DNA of 64,000 bases from Castellaniella sp. S9 (GCF_027257175.1 NZ_JAPFGD010000001.1:1-64000), one strand, 5' to 3'. Shown: positions 48,307 through 58,180, counted from the first letter of the stretch. Program-made: numbers and translations. Notes: generated by a model from the letters alone, not told the origin.

Positions 48307-49079
48307 GCTGCAATGTCCTCAGGAGTGAATGTTTCGTCTTCGGCGCGCTCGGTCTCGATGCCCAGCAGGCCCAGGATTTCGCGGCGCAGGTCGGCGAAAT
48401 CGGATAGATCGTGTGATTTCTCGCGCGCCGCCAGATTGAATTCCTTGAGCACGTGCGCCGGGCGCTGGCTGAACACCACGATGCGGTCGGCCAGGAACAG
48501 CGCCTCGTCCACGTCGTGCGTCACCAGCAACACGGTCGGCCGGGTTTCGCGGATCAGCGTGCGCAACGCATCCTGCAGCGTCATGCGTGTCAGGGCGTCC
48601 AGGGCACCGAAGGGTTCGTCCAGCAGCAGCACCTCGGGCGCCGAGATGAAGGCTCGCGCCAGCGCGCAGCGCTGCCGCATGCCGCCCGAGACCTGGTGCG
48701 GGAAATAGTCCTCGAAGCCTTTCAGCTTGACCTTGTCCAGCCACAGCGCCGCCTGGGCGCGGGCCTCGGCGCGGCCGACCTTTTGCAGCTCGAGCGCCAT
48801 GGCGACGTTCTGCGACAGGGTGAGCCAGGGATACAGCGCGTTTTCCTGGAACATCAGCATGCGGCTGGGGTCGGGTCCCTCGATGGGGCGCCCGTCGGCC
48901 AGGACCTCGCCGGCCGTGGGCTTTTCCAGGCCGGCGGCGATGTGCAGCAGCGTGGATTTGCCGCAGCCCGACGGCCCGACCAGGGCGACGAGCTCGCCCG
49001 GCGCGATGTGGCTGGAGAACTGCTCGACCACGCGTAGCGTGCCGAACTGCTTTTCGACGTTGTTGAAGGATAGATTCAT
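48303..49079 (-). CDS. ABC ATPase, NitT/TauT/SsuB type
   Basis: The 258-aa ATPase has Walker A (LVGPSGCGKSTLLHIAAG), signature VSGGMRQRCALARAF, Walker B (LLLDEPFGALDALTR) and the H-loop in VTHDVDEALFLAD. It heads the operon. I chose the ATG at 49079 (MNLSFNNVEKQFG) over 49133. The AT-rich upstream gap includes the dyad TATGATTTTCATA (49187-49199), a possible operator. No taurine dioxygenase or sulfonate monooxygenase gene is adjacent. Confidence 0.92.
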   Translation of the reverse strand: MNLSFNNVEKQFGTLRVVEQFSSHIAPGELVALVGPSGCGKSTLLHIAAGLEKPTAGEVLADGRPIEGPDPSRMLMFQENALYPWLTLSQNVAMALELQKVGRAEARAQAALWLDKVKLKGFEDYFPHQVSGGMRQRCALARAFISAPEVLLLDEPFGALDALTRMTLQDALRTLIRETRPTVLLVTHDVDEALFLADRIVVFSQRPAHVLKEFNLAAREKSHDLSDFADLRREILGLLGIETERAEDETFTPEDIAA

Positions 49080-49311
49080 GGTGCGGCCTCGAATCCCCGA
49101 TGCCATCGGCAGGAGGACGAGAGAATATTTCATCAGTGGATTATGGAAATTTAACGGCGGACCTTATTACCGAACAACGAATTTATTATGATTTTCATAT
49201 GAGTATTAGTTATATAAGGATCGCGGGATCCCCGTCCTTCATGAGCAGCAGGGCCCCACGGCCGGCGCCCTGCGCTACCATGGGAAAATCCACCGCCCCG
49301 AAACCCTCGCC

Positions 49312-49863
49312 ATGTCCGCCAACGCCCGCCCCCCGATTCCTCCTGCCGACGCCATCGAGGCGCTGGCATTGCGCCATGCCGAGACGCAGCGCCGCTGCGA
49401 GGCCTTGTTGCCCTTGCTGGCCCCGGCAGGCGCGGCGCCGGCGCCCGCGCCTGCCGCCCGCGCCACGGCAGCCGCGGAACTCCTGGCGTACTTCGACGGG
49501 GCTGCCCAGCGTGCGCGCGAAGCCCAGGAACACGGCGTGTTCCCCGCCTTGATCGAATCCATGGCGGGCTCCGATGCAGTCTGTCTGCGGGGCATGACCG
49601 ACGGCCTGCGCGACGAGCGCCGCCGCCTGGACGGTATCTGGCGTGCGCGCCTGCGGCCGGCGCTCGCGCAGCTCGCGGCCCACGCGCCAGCCACCATCGA
49701 CGAGGCCGCGGCCCGTGCCTGGGTGGCGGATTTCCAGCGGTATCTCCAGGCGGCCGACGAGGAACTATTGCCCATGGCGGCCCGCCTGCTCACCGACGAG
49801 GCCCTGGCCGAACTGGGCGAGCGCTGGCCTCCGGAGAGCATCGCGCCGGGCGCCCTGCCCTGA
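49312..49863 (+). CDS. Hemerythrin-like (HHE) protein with degenerate metal site
   Basis: The 183-aa helical protein follows the layout of HHE-cation-binding domain proteins: an early His (LRHAETQRRCEALLPLL), a middle helix LLAYFDGAAQRAREAQEHGV leading to FPALIES, and a last helix FQRYLQAADEELLPMAARLL. In typical members the middle and last helices carry HH..E and H..E..LLP; here several of those histidines are replaced. It may have lost iron binding. It is followed by the chemoreceptor gene on the same strand. Confidence 0.5.
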   Translation: MSANARPPIPPADAIEALALRHAETQRRCEALLPLLAPAGAAPAPAPAARATAAAELLAYFDGAAQRAREAQEHGVFPALIESMAGSDAVCLRGMTDGLRDERRRLDGIWRARLRPALAQLAAHAPATIDEAAARAWVADFQRYLQAADEELLPMAARLLTDEALAELGERWPPESIAPGALP

Positions 49864-49944
49864 CATACGGGTGTCACCCGCGGCTGTCATGATTCCTGCG
49901 CCCGCCCGCGCCGTATGGCAAGGGCTCGACCGGGAACCCGACCC

Positions 49945-51573
49945 ATGCTGCACGCCTCGACGCTGAAGACCCGATTCATCCTGTTTCTCGCGCTGCTCGG
50001 CGCCTGCGCCCTGCTGGCCCTGTTCTCGGTGCGCCATCTGCTCCAGGTCACGGCCGAACTGAGGTCGGCGGAGTCGGCGCGCTACGAGACCAGCCGGCTG
50101 GCGAACGAATACAAAACCCTGGCGGCCGCCATGACGCGCGACGCCATGGCCTTCGTCTCGAGCGAGCAGCCCGAATTCGAACAGCGCTATCAGCATCACC
50201 TCGCCGTCCTGACCGGCCGCGCGCCCGATGCGCAGGGCGTCCAGGCCGAGCGGCTCGCACGCTTCCGCGAGGCGGGACTGGCCCCGGCGGAGCTGGCATT
50301 GATCGAGGACGCGCATGCCGCCCTGCTGGCGCTCTCGGCGACCCAGCGCGAGGCCATCGGCACGGCCAAGGGGGAACTGGACGACGGCCAGGGCGGCATC
50401 CGGATCGCCCTGCCCAACACGCTGCTGGCCAAGGTCCTGATCCATAGCCAGCAGTACAACGACGCCGACACCGCCATCGCCCAAGCCATCGACGCGTTCG
50501 ATGCCATGCAATCGGCCCGCCTGGAGCAGGCCGTGGGAACGGCCAGTGCGCGCGGCCGCACGGCGGGACAAGTGGCCCTGGCGGCATTGGCCGTCCTGCT
50601 ATTGTCCAGCGCCCTGGCGCTACGCGGCCTGTACCGCTCGATCAAGCGGCCGCTGGACCAGGGCGTGGCCCTTGCCGGCCAGCTGGCCGACGGCAATCTG
50701 GCCTTGCGCATCCCGGCCGGCGGCGCGGACGAGATGGGCCGGCTCATGCGGGCGCTGGAAGGCATACGGCGCGGCCTCGGCGCCACGGTGCAAGGCGTCG
50801 CCGGACATGCCGAGCACATCGAGGCCAGCGCCGCCATTCTGTCGGCCGGCCAGGAATCCCTGCTGCGCGACGGCCATGCCCAGGCCGCCATGCTGCGCCA
50901 GACCTCGGCCGCCATGGCCGAACTGGACCGTACCGTGCAACTGAATCACGCGCGCACCGCCGAGGCCCTGGACCTGAGCGAACATGGCGATCAGCGCGCC
51001 TGCGAAGGACGGCAGGCGGTGGACCGGCTGACCGAGGCCATGGCCGGCATCCAGCAGGACGCCCGGACCGTCGCCCAGGCCACGCGCCTGATCGGCGACA
51101 TTGCATTCCAGACCAAGCTCCTGGCCCTCAACGCCGCCGTCGAGGCCGCGCACGCCGGCTCGCAGGGCCGCGGATTCGCCGTGGTGGCCGGCGAAGTCCG
51201 GATTCTTGCGCAGCGCTGCGACGAGGCCGCCAAGGCGATCGCCGCGGCCATCGACAAGGCCTTGGCGCACAGCCGCTACGGCGGCGAGCTGGCGGCCTCG
51301 GCGCGCGGCGCCATGGGCCAGATCGTCGAGGTCATGGCGCGCAGCCGGCAGATCATGGATGAGGTCTCGCAGGCCTCGCGCACGCAGGCCGATGCCATCC
51401 GCGAGACCGCGCAGGCCACCCACCGGCTGGAGGACATGACCTCGCGCAATGCGCACGACATCGAGCGCACCGCGCAAGCGGTCTTCGAGCAGCATGGGCG
51501 CATCGAGGCGCTGCGCCGCGCGCTGGCGCAATTCCGCCTGGATGAAGAACACCCGGTCCTGGTTGCGGCTTGA
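49945..51573 (+). CDS. Methyl-accepting chemotaxis protein
   Basis: The 542-aa receptor has a membrane helix at about 11-30, a helical periplasmic domain, a second helix (VALAALAVLLLSSALALRGL, about 210-230), HAMP, and a cytoplasmic signalling hairpin with IGDIAFQTKLLALNAAVEAA and GRGFAVVAGEVRILAQRCDE. The usual tip reads FQTNLLALNA, so Lys replaces Asn at one conserved position. The ATG at 49945 (MLHASTLKTRF) is preferred to 49915. The ligand is unknown; no che genes are nearby. Confidence 0.92.
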   Translation: MLHASTLKTRFILFLALLGACALLALFSVRHLLQVTAELRSAESARYETSRLANEYKTLAAAMTRDAMAFVSSEQPEFEQRYQHHLAVLTGRAPDAQGVQAERLARFREAGLAPAELALIEDAHAALLALSATQREAIGTAKGELDDGQGGIRIALPNTLLAKVLIHSQQYNDADTAIAQAIDAFDAMQSARLEQAVGTASARGRTAGQVALAALAVLLLSSALALRGLYRSIKRPLDQGVALAGQLADGNLALRIPAGGADEMGRLMRALEGIRRGLGATVQGVAGHAEHIEASAAILSAGQESLLRDGHAQAAMLRQTSAAMAELDRTVQLNHARTAEALDLSEHGDQRACEGRQAVDRLTEAMAGIQQDARTVAQATRLIGDIAFQTKLLALNAAVEAAHAGSQGRGFAVVAGEVRILAQRCDEAAKAIAAAIDKALAHSRYGGELAASARGAMGQIVEVMARSRQIMDEVSQASRTQADAIRETAQATHRLEDMTSRNAHDIERTAQAVFEQHGRIEALRRALAQFRLDEEHPVLVAA

Positions 51574-51632
51574 GGGACACAGGGTCGCCGCCCAAGGCCC
51601 CGGCGCGGCCTGCGGCCCGCGAACGTGCGTGG

Positions 51633-52748
51633 CTAGCCCGCCGCCCGCAGATGGCGCGCCACGGCCCGCAATAGGCCCAGAAAGGTCACCGCCCACGCAA
51701 ACAGGGCCACGGGCAGGAACAATTCCGGCAGGCCGTCCAGGAAGTCGAAGGCCATGGCCCGGCTCATTTCGAAGGTGCAGGCCGCATACATCCCCAGCGG
51801 GAACACCGCCCCCCAGTACAAGGGATCGTATTCGAAGGGAAAGCGCTGGAACCCATAGCGCCAGACCCCCAGCAACAGCAGCATCGGCACCCACCAGGTG
51901 CCGGTCGCCCAGTAAAAGACGGTGAATCCCTTGAGAAACGGCATCAGCGACACCAGGAACGGCGCGTCGGCCGCGTTGAGGATCAACAGCGAGCCCGCCA
52001 GGGTCGAGATCGCCATCGCCCCCATGTTGATCCAGTACGGCGGCGCCAGGTCGCCGGGCAGCAGGCGAAAGAAGGTATAGCGGTAAAAGATCAGCGACAT
52101 CATCCAGATGTACAGCATGCCGCCCCACAGCCACATCGACAGCGCCAGGAAATTGAGTTCCAGCCGGTACGGTTGGCCGATGCGCGCGGCCACCAGCGCG
52201 CTGGACACCGCCACTGACTGGGTGGCGACCACCGCCAGCAGCCAGCCGCCGTTGATTCCCTTGTCCAGCGGCGGCTTCACGGCCTTGACCGTCAAGGCGA
52301 GGAACACCGTGTACATCAAGCCCAGCCACAGCACGATGCCCAGCAGCCAGAGGACGAAGCCCACGCTCAGGTCGTCGTGCAACAGCATGAACTGGCTCGC
52401 GAGCACGCAGGTGCCGGCCACCATGGTGAAATACCCCGGCCCCCGCAGATGGTCGACCATGTCGCCGAAGAACCGCCGGGGATGGCGCACGGCGCGCAGC
52501 GCATAAAGCACCCACAGCACGGCATACTGCCCGATGTTCAGGTAGAACAGCGCGGTGGCGATCCAGGGGCGGCCCATCATGTGCGCGGCCAGGGAAATGA
52601 TGCCCGTGGCCATCACCAGTCCGAAATAGGCCGGCGACAGATCCGCCAGGGCCCGCGGCCGACCGCCCGCGGCGCCGGGCGCCAAGACCTCGCGCCGCGC
52701 CGCGGCCACCGGCACGGTCACGCCGCCCTCCCCCTTCCATGCTTGCAT
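51633..52748 (-). CDS. TDT/SLAC1-family transporter (TehA-like)
   Basis: The 371-aa protein has about ten helices and the family pattern LSPAYFGLVMATGIISLAAH, then FTMVAGTCVLASQFMLL and YDPLYWGAVFPLGMYAACTF. TDT proteins include tellurite-resistance TehA, C4-dicarboxylate carriers and sulfite exporters; sequence does not decide between them. The ATG follows AGGAGG. It is convergent with the chemoreceptor and divergent from prfB. Confidence 0.88.
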   Translation of the reverse strand: MQAWKGEGGVTVPVAAARREVLAPGAAGGRPRALADLSPAYFGLVMATGIISLAAHMMGRPWIATALFYLNIGQYAVLWVLYALRAVRHPRRFFGDMVDHLRGPGYFTMVAGTCVLASQFMLLHDDLSVGFVLWLLGIVLWLGLMYTVFLALTVKAVKPPLDKGINGGWLLAVVATQSVAVSSALVAARIGQPYRLELNFLALSMWLWGGMLYIWMMSLIFYRYTFFRLLPGDLAPPYWINMGAMAISTLAGSLLILNAADAPFLVSLMPFLKGFTVFYWATGTWWVPMLLLLGVWRYGFQRFPFEYDPLYWGAVFPLGMYAACTFEMSRAMAFDFLDGLPELFLPVALFAWAVTFLGLLRAVARHLRAAG

Positions 52749-52869
52749 GCTGCTCCTCCTGTGCCCCAGTGCGCGGCCTCATCGCCGCACGCGCTAAAAT
52801 AGCGGATTCACCTCGCAAGTTTAAGCCGGTGCGCCTTCTTTTGCGGCGCGCCCACACACAGGATTGACC

Positions 52870-53974
52870 ATGGAAGCCGAACGCCAGAACCAGATCAGCG
52901 CCCACATCGAGGACTACGCCGAGCGGCAGAGCCTCTTGCGGAGGTTTCTTTGACTACGATGCCAAGGCCGAACGCCTGCACGTCGTCAACGCCGAACTGG
53001 AAAACCCCGACATCTGGAACGACCCCCAGCATGCCCAGGACCTGGGCCGCGAGAAAAAAAGCCTCGAGGCCGTCGTCCGGGCCCTGGCCGACATCGAGCG
53101 CGGGCTGAACGATGCGCGCGAGCTGTTCGAGCTGGCCAGCGCCGACGATGACGACGCCACCCTGGCGGCCATCGAGCAGGACTGCCAGGCGCTGGGCGAG
53201 CGCCTCGAGGAGCTCGAATTCCGCCGCATGTTCTCGAACCCCGCCGACCCGCTGAACTGCTTCGTCGACATCCAGGCGGGCGCGGGCGGCACCGAGGCCC
53301 AGGACTGGGCCTCCATGCTGCTGCGCCAGTACCTGCGCTACGGCGAACACAAGGACTTCAAGACCGAGATCCTCGAGACCTCCGAAGGCGACGTGGCCGG
53401 GGTCAAGTCGGCCACGATCAAGTTCAGCGGCGAATACGCCTACGGGCTGCTGCGCACCGAGACCGGCGTGCACCGCCTGGTGCGCAAAAGCCCCTTCGAC
53501 TCGTCCAACGGGCGCCATACCTCCTTTGCCAGCGTCTTCGTCTATCCCGAGATCGACGATTCCTTCGAGGTCGAGGTCAATCCCGCGGACCTGCGCATCG
53601 ACACCTACCGGGCCAGCGGCGCGGGCGGCCAGCACATCAACAAGACCGACTCCGCGGTGCGCATCACGCACGAACCCACGGGCATCGTCGTGCAGTGCCA
53701 GAACGACCGCTCGCAGCACCGCAACCGGGCCGAGGCCATGCAAATGCTGAAATCCCGGCTGTACGAACTCGAGATGCGCAACCGCATGGCCGAGCAGCAA
53801 AAGCTCGAGGACTCCAAGAGCGACGTGGGCTGGGGCCACCAGATCCGTTCCTATGTCCTCGACCAGAGCCGCATCAAGGACTTGCGCACCGGCGTCGAGA
53901 TCTCCAACACCCAGAAGGTGCTGGACGGCGACCTCGACCCCTTCATCACCGCCAGCCTCAAGCAGGGCGTCTAG
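52870..53974 (+). CDS. prfB: Peptide chain release factor 2, with programmed +1 frameshift
   Basis: RF2 reads UGA and UAA stop codons. The first 27 codons ([18 protein letters not shown]...) end at TGA 52951-52953; a +1 shift continues from GAC at 52952 for 340 more codons, giving about 367 aa. Key motifs are SPF in [16 protein letters not shown], which recognises the stop, and GGQ in [20 protein letters not shown], which triggers hydrolysis. lysS follows 63 bp downstream, the usual order. A frame starting only at 53228 is an incomplete reading. Confidence 0.96.
52941..52953 (+). promoter_or_regulatory. prfB autoregulatory frameshift site
   Basis: GGAGGTTTCTTTGA places a Shine-Dalgarno-like GGAGG before CTT-TGA-C, the slippery leucine and in-frame UGA found in most bacterial prfB genes. 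Low RF2 favours the +1 shift and more RF2 synthesis. E. coli has AGGGGGTATCTTTGAC; this copy differs slightly between the GGAGG and the CTT. Confidence 0.93.
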
Positions 53975-54037
53975 GGGCCACGCCCCCGCCCACGCCCGCC
54001 AATTCCCTTTCCAAAAGCACGACGCACCCGATAAGAC

Positions 54038-55558
54038 ATGAGCGCCCCGCACACCGACACCGCAGCCCTGGACGAAAACCGCCTGATCGCCGAGCGCCGC
54101 GCCAAGCTCGACAGGCTGCGCGAGGCGGGCCCCGCCTATCCCAACGACTTCCGCCCCGACAGCCACGCCGCCGCCCTGCACGCGGATTGCGACGCCCTGG
54201 ACGAGGACGCCCTGCAGGCCCTGGGCCGCGAGGCGCGCCTGGCGGGCCGCATGATGCTCAAGCGCGTCATGGGCAAGGCCAGCTTCGCCACCCTGCAGGA
54301 CGGCACCGGACGCATCCAGCTCTACCTGGACCGCGGCGTGCTGGGCGACGAGGCCTACGCCGCCTTCAAGTCCTGGGACATCGGCGACATCATCGGGGCC
54401 CAGGGCCGCGTATTCAAGACCCGCAAGGGTGAACTGTCGATCCACGTGACCGCCCTGCGCCTGTTGGCCAAGTCCCTGCGGCCCCTGCCCGACAAGTTTC
54501 ACGGGGTGTCCGACCAGGAGCTGCGCTATCGCCAGCGCTACGTCGACCTGATCATGACGCCCGAGGCGCGCCGCACTTTCCTCGCCCGCAGCCGCGTCAT
54601 CGCCGCCATCCGCGACATCATGCTGGATGCGGACTTCCTCGAGGTCGAGACGCCGATGCTGCACCCCATCCCCGGCGGCGCGGCGGCGCGGCCCTTCGTC
54701 ACGCACCACAATGCGCTGGACATGGAAATGTACCTGCGCATCGCACCGGAGCTTTATCTGAAGCGCCTCATCGTCGGCGGTTTCGAGCGCGTCTTCGAAA
54801 TCAACCGGAACTTCCGCAACGAAGGGGTGAGCCCGCGCCACAACCCCGAGTTCACCATGATGGAGTTCTACGCGGCCTACACGGATTACCTCTGGCTGAT
54901 GGACTACACCGAGGCCCTGATCCGCGAGACGGCCGCCCGCAGCTGCGGCACGACCCTGCTGAACTACCAGGGCCGGGACCTGGACCTGGGGCGGCCGTTC
55001 GACCGCCTGACCATCGTCGAGGCCATCCTCAAATACGCCCCGGGCTACCAGCCCGCGCAACTCGAGGATGCCGCCTTCCTGCGCGGCGAACTGCGGCGCC
55101 TGGGCACCGACGTCGACGGCCCCGCACTCGCCCAGGCCGGCCTCGGGGCCTTGCAGCTTGCGCTGTTCGAGGAAACCGCCGAGGCCGAGCTCTGGCATCC
55201 CACCTTCATCATTGATTACCCGGTCGAGGTCTCGCCGCTGGCGCGCGCCTCGGACACGCGCGAGGGGATCACCGAGCGTTTCGAGCTGTTCGCCTGCGGG
55301 CGCGAGATCGCCAACGGCTTTTCCGAGCTGAACGATCCCGAGGACCAGGCCGCGCGCTTCATGGCTCAGGTCGCCGCCAAGGATGCCGGCGACGAGGAAG
55401 CCATGTACTACGACGCCGACTACGTGCGGGCCCTGGAATACGGCATGCCGCCCACGGGCGGCTGCGGCATCGGCATCGACCGCCTCGTCATGATGCTGAC
55501 GGACAGTGCCAACATCCGCGACGTCATCCTGTTCCCGCACCTGCGTCCCGAGGACTGA
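54038..55558 (+). CDS. lysS: Lysyl-tRNA synthetase, class II
   Basis: The 506-aa enzyme charges tRNA-Lys. It has an N-terminal OB-fold anticodon-binding domain ([20 protein letters not shown]), class-II motif 2 ([20 protein letters not shown]) and motif 3 ([15 protein letters not shown]). Length and motifs are normal. A second coding-like frame on the minus strand spanning prfB and lysS (52895-55576) is an antisense shadow. It is convergent with iscA. Confidence 0.97.
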   Translation: MSAPHTDTAALDENRLIAERRAKLDRLREAGPAYPNDFRPDSHAAALHADCDALDEDALQALGREARLAGRMMLKRVMGKASFATLQDGTGRIQLYLDRGVLGDEAYAAFKSWDIGDIIGAQGRVFKTRKGELSIHVTALRLLAKSLRPLPDKFHGVSDQELRYRQRYVDLIMTPEARRTFLARSRVIAAIRDIMLDADFLEVETPMLHPIPGGAAARPFVTHHNALDMEMYLRIAPELYLKRLIVGGFERVFEINRNFRNEGVSPRHNPEFTMMEFYAAYTDYLWLMDYTEALIRETAARSCGTTLLNYQGRDLDLGRPFDRLTIVEAILKYAPGYQPAQLEDAAFLRGELRRLGTDVDGPALAQAGLGALQLALFEETAEAELWHPTFIIDYPVEVSPLARASDTREGITERFELFACGREIANGFSELNDPEDQAARFMAQVAAKDAGDEEAMYYDADYVRALEYGMPPTGGCGIGIDRLVMMLTDSANIRDVILFPHLRPED

Positions 55559-55675
55559 GCCGGCCCGTGAAGACAACGCGGCGCCACCGGCTGATTCCGG
55601 CGACGCCGCTACGATTTGGCCTCAACAAGCCGGGCGTGGCCGCCAGGGTGGCGACGGGCGGCCGGGTGCCGATTG

Positions 55676-55999
55676 TTACACCGTGAAGGACTCTCCGCAG
55701 CCGCAGGCCGCCTTTTCGTTGGGGTTGTTGAAACGGAAGCCCTCGTTCAGTCCCTCGCGGGCATAGTCGAGTTCCATGCCCTCGAGAAAGGGCAGGCTCT
55801 GGGGATCGATGTAGACGCGGGCCCCGAATTGCTCGAACAGGCGGTCCTCGGCCGATGCCTCGTCCACGTATTCGAGCTGGTACGACATGCCCGAGCATCC
55901 GGAGGGCTTGACACCCAGACGCAGGCCCAGGCCCTTGCCGCGCCTTTCAAGGTGGCGCTGGATGTGCCGGGCGGCTTGTTCGGTCAGAATGATTCCCAT
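55676..55999 (-). CDS. iscA: Iron-sulfur assembly protein IscA
   Basis: The 107-aa A-type carrier has its three cysteines in [16 protein letters not shown] and [12 protein letters not shown]. It delivers iron or 2Fe-2S/4Fe-4S clusters to apoproteins. It follows iscU by 3 bp on the same strand. In most Burkholderiales hscB, hscA and fdx come next; here lysS faces it instead, so the cluster stops at iscA. The name IscA rests on context. Confidence 0.93.
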   Translation of the reverse strand: MGIILTEQAARHIQRHLERRGKGLGLRLGVKPSGCSGMSYQLEYVDEASAEDRLFEQFGARVYIDPQSLPFLEGMELDYAREGLNEGFRFNNPNEKAACGCGESFTV

Positions 56000-56002
56000 G
56001 GT

Positions 56003-56389
56003 TTACCTCTGCTTTTGCGTATAGTCGGCCACGGCGGCGCGAATGGCGTCCTCGGCCAGCATGGCGCAGTGCGCCTTGACCGGCGGCAACTGGAGTTCCC
56101 GGACGAAATCCTGGCTGTGGATGGTCAGCGCCTGGTCGAGCGACCGGCCCTTGAGCCACACCGTGGCAAGCGATCCCGCCGCGATCGCCGAGCCGCAGCC
56201 AAATGCCCGGAAACAGGCATCCTCTATGGTAGCGCCTTGCAGGCGAATCTGCAGCTTGAGGACCTCGCCCAATGCGGGTGCCCCGACCATCGCCGTACCG
56301 ACACGGTCGTCCTGCGGGTCGAAAGAGCCGACGTTGCGCGGATTCCGGTAGTGATCCAGGACCGGCGCGCTGTATCCACGCACAGCCAT
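56003..56389 (-). CDS. iscU: IscU-type scaffold lacking the first conserved cysteine
   Basis: The 128-aa protein is plainly IscU: DHYRNPRNVGSFDPQDDRVG, then FGCGSAIAAGSLATVWLKG and LPPVKAHCAMLAEDAIRAAV. Two cluster ligands, Cys65 and Cys108 (E. coli Cys63 and Cys106), are present. In the invariant GAPACGDV the sequence reads GAPALGEV, so Leu40 replaces Cys37 and Glu42 replaces Asp39. The codon is TTG where TGC or TGT is expected, which needs two base changes from TGC. An extra Cys59 (EDACFRAFG) occurs where E. coli has Arg. The ATG overlaps the iscS stop by one base. Confidence 0.93.
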   Translation of the reverse strand: MAVRGYSAPVLDHYRNPRNVGSFDPQDDRVGTAMVGAPALGEVLKLQIRLQGATIEDACFRAFGCGSAIAAGSLATVWLKGRSLDQALTIHSQDFVRELQLPPVKAHCAMLAEDAIRAAVADYTQKQR

Positions 56390-57612
56390 CAGGATGCCTC
56401 CGATCCCGCCCAGGTGACGGCCTCGAGGTCGCGGCCCTGCTCGCGCAGCTCCCAGAGCGGGGATATCCCGCGCAGGCGCACGATCTGGGTGCGCAACGCC
56501 TCGATGGCACGGTCGATCTCGGCCTCGGTAGAGTAGCGGCCCAGGGTCAGGCGCAGCGAACTGTGCGCGAGCGGATCGCTGCGGCCCAGGGCGCGCAGCA
56601 CGTAGGAAGGTTCGAGGCTGGCCGAGGTGCAGGCCGAGCCGCTGGAGACGGCCAGTTCCGGCAGGGCCATCAGCAGGGCCTCGCCCTCGATGTGCGCCAC
56701 GCTGACGTTCAGATTGTGCGCCACCCGGCGATCCATGTCGCCGTTCAGGTACAGGTCGGGGATGTCGCGCAGGCCGGCCCACAGGCGATCACGCAGCGCG
56801 CGTATGCGGGCGACCTCGGCCGGGAACTCGAGCGCGGCCAGCGCATAGGCCTCGCCCATGCCGACGATCTGGTGCGTGGGAAGCGTGCCGGAGCGCAGGC
56901 CGCGCTCGTGGCCGCCCCCGTGCATCTGCGCCGCCAGGCGGACGCGCGGCTTGCGGCGCACGTACAGGGCCCCCACGCCCTTGGGGCCATAGGTCTTGTG
57001 CGCGGAGAAAGACATCAGGTCGACGTCCATGGCACGCACGTCGATGGCCACCTTGCCGGTGGCCTGGGCCGCGTCGGAATGGAACAGCACGCCGTGCTCG
57101 TGGCAGATCGCCGCCAGCGCGGCGATGTCCTGCACCACGCCGATCTCGTTGTTGACCAGCATGACCGAGGCCAGGATCGTGTCCGGGCGCAGGGCCGCGC
57201 GCAGCGCCTCGGGGTCGAGCAGGCCGTGGGCATCCACCGGCAGGACCGTGACCTCGAAGCCCTGGCGCTGCAGGTCGTGACAAGGATCGAGCACGGCCTT
57301 GTGCTCGGTGGCGACGGTGACGATGTGGCGCCCCCGGTCGCGATGGAATTCGGCCACGCCCTTGATGGCGAGATTGTCGGATTCGGTCGCCCCGGACGTC
57401 CAGATGATTTCCCGGGGATCGGCGCCGATCAGCGCCGCCACCTGGGCGCGCGCGCGCTCGACGGCGTCCTCGGCGTCCCAGCCATAAGCGTGGCTGCTGG
57501 AGGCCGGGTTGCCGAAACGTGCGCCCAGCCACGGCAGCATGGCCTGCAGCACCCGTTCGTCAACGGGCGTGGTGGCGGAATAATCCAGGTAGACGGGAGG
57601 GCTTGCGACCAT
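56389..57612 (-). CDS. iscS: Cysteine desulfurase IscS
   Basis: The 407-aa PLP enzyme takes sulfur from cysteine and passes it to IscU and other acceptors. It begins [20 protein letters not shown], has the PLP-binding Lys in [18 protein letters not shown] and the persulfide Cys in [18 protein letters not shown]. All key residues are kept, unlike in the neighbouring IscU. It overlaps iscU by one base and follows iscR by 12 bp. Confidence 0.96.
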   Translation of the reverse strand: MVASPPVYLDYSATTPVDERVLQAMLPWLGARFGNPASSSHAYGWDAEDAVERARAQVAALIGADPREIIWTSGATESDNLAIKGVAEFHRDRGRHIVTVATEHKAVLDPCHDLQRQGFEVTVLPVDAHGLLDPEALRAALRPDTILASVMLVNNEIGVVQDIAALAAICHEHGVLFHSDAAQATGKVAIDVRAMDVDLMSFSAHKTYGPKGVGALYVRRKPRVRLAAQMHGGGHERGLRSGTLPTHQIVGMGEAYALAALEFPAEVARIRALRDRLWAGLRDIPDLYLNGDMDRRVAHNLNVSVAHIEGEALLMALPELAVSSGSACTSASLEPSYVLRALGRSDPLAHSSLRLTLGRYSTEAEIDRAIEALRTQIVRLRGISPLWELREQGRDLEAVTWAGSEAS

Positions 57613-57624
57613 CGGGGCTCCGGT

Positions 57625-58137
57625 TCAGGCCGATACGACCTCGCCTCGAGGGAAGATATCGGCGGTGACAGGCTTGATCGGGATCGAGCGCGCCTGGTTG
57701 GCTTCGTGCAACTGGCGCATGCGCTGCTGATCGACCAGATCCTGCAGCGATACGGAATCCAGGTACTCGACCATTTTACGACTAAGCGTGGCCCATAGGT
57801 CATGGGTCATGCATTTGCCGGTGCTGCCGTTGCGCCCGATGTTGCAGTTTTCCTTGCCGCCGCAGCTGGTGGCGTCCAGCGGCTCGTCGACGGCGAAGAT
57901 GATGTCCGCCACGGTCATGTGGCGCGCCGCCCGCGCCAGCGTATAACCGCCGCCCGGTCCGCGGATGCTGTCGACCAGTTCATGGCGGCGCAGCTTGCCG
58001 AACAATTGCTCGAGGTAGGACAAAGAAATGTTCTGGCGCTCGCTGATCGCGGCCAGCGTCACGGGCCCGCTATGCTGACGCAGGGCCAGATCGATCATCG
58101 CGGTGACCGCGAAACGTCCTTTGGTCGTTAAACGCAT
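57625..58137 (-). CDS. iscR: Iron-sulfur cluster regulator IscR
   Basis: The 170-aa Rrf2-family regulator has an N-terminal winged helix (LRLTTKGRFAVTAMIDLALR-like start, LEQLFGKLRRHELVDSIRGP) and the cluster-binding set in SCGGKENCNIGRNGSTGKCM with a following His. With its 2Fe-2S cluster it represses the isc operon. Two type-1 IscR sites lie just upstream (58181-58236), which shows autoregulation. It is the first gene of iscR-iscS-iscU-iscA. Confidence 0.95.
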   Translation of the reverse strand: MRLTTKGRFAVTAMIDLALRQHSGPVTLAAISERQNISLSYLEQLFGKLRRHELVDSIRGPGGGYTLARAARHMTVADIIFAVDEPLDATSCGGKENCNIGRNGSTGKCMTHDLWATLSRKMVEYLDSVSLQDLVDQQRMRQLHEANQARSIPIKPVTADIFPRGEVVSA

Positions 58138-58180
58138 GGTGGTTCCTTGCCTGGGGGGTGAGTGAATGGCCCAGCCGGCG

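Noticed and set aside
52895..55576. An 893-codon minus-strand open frame across prfB and lysS
   Set aside because: Both plus-strand genes carry complete family motifs; the antisense frame is a GC-rich shadow.
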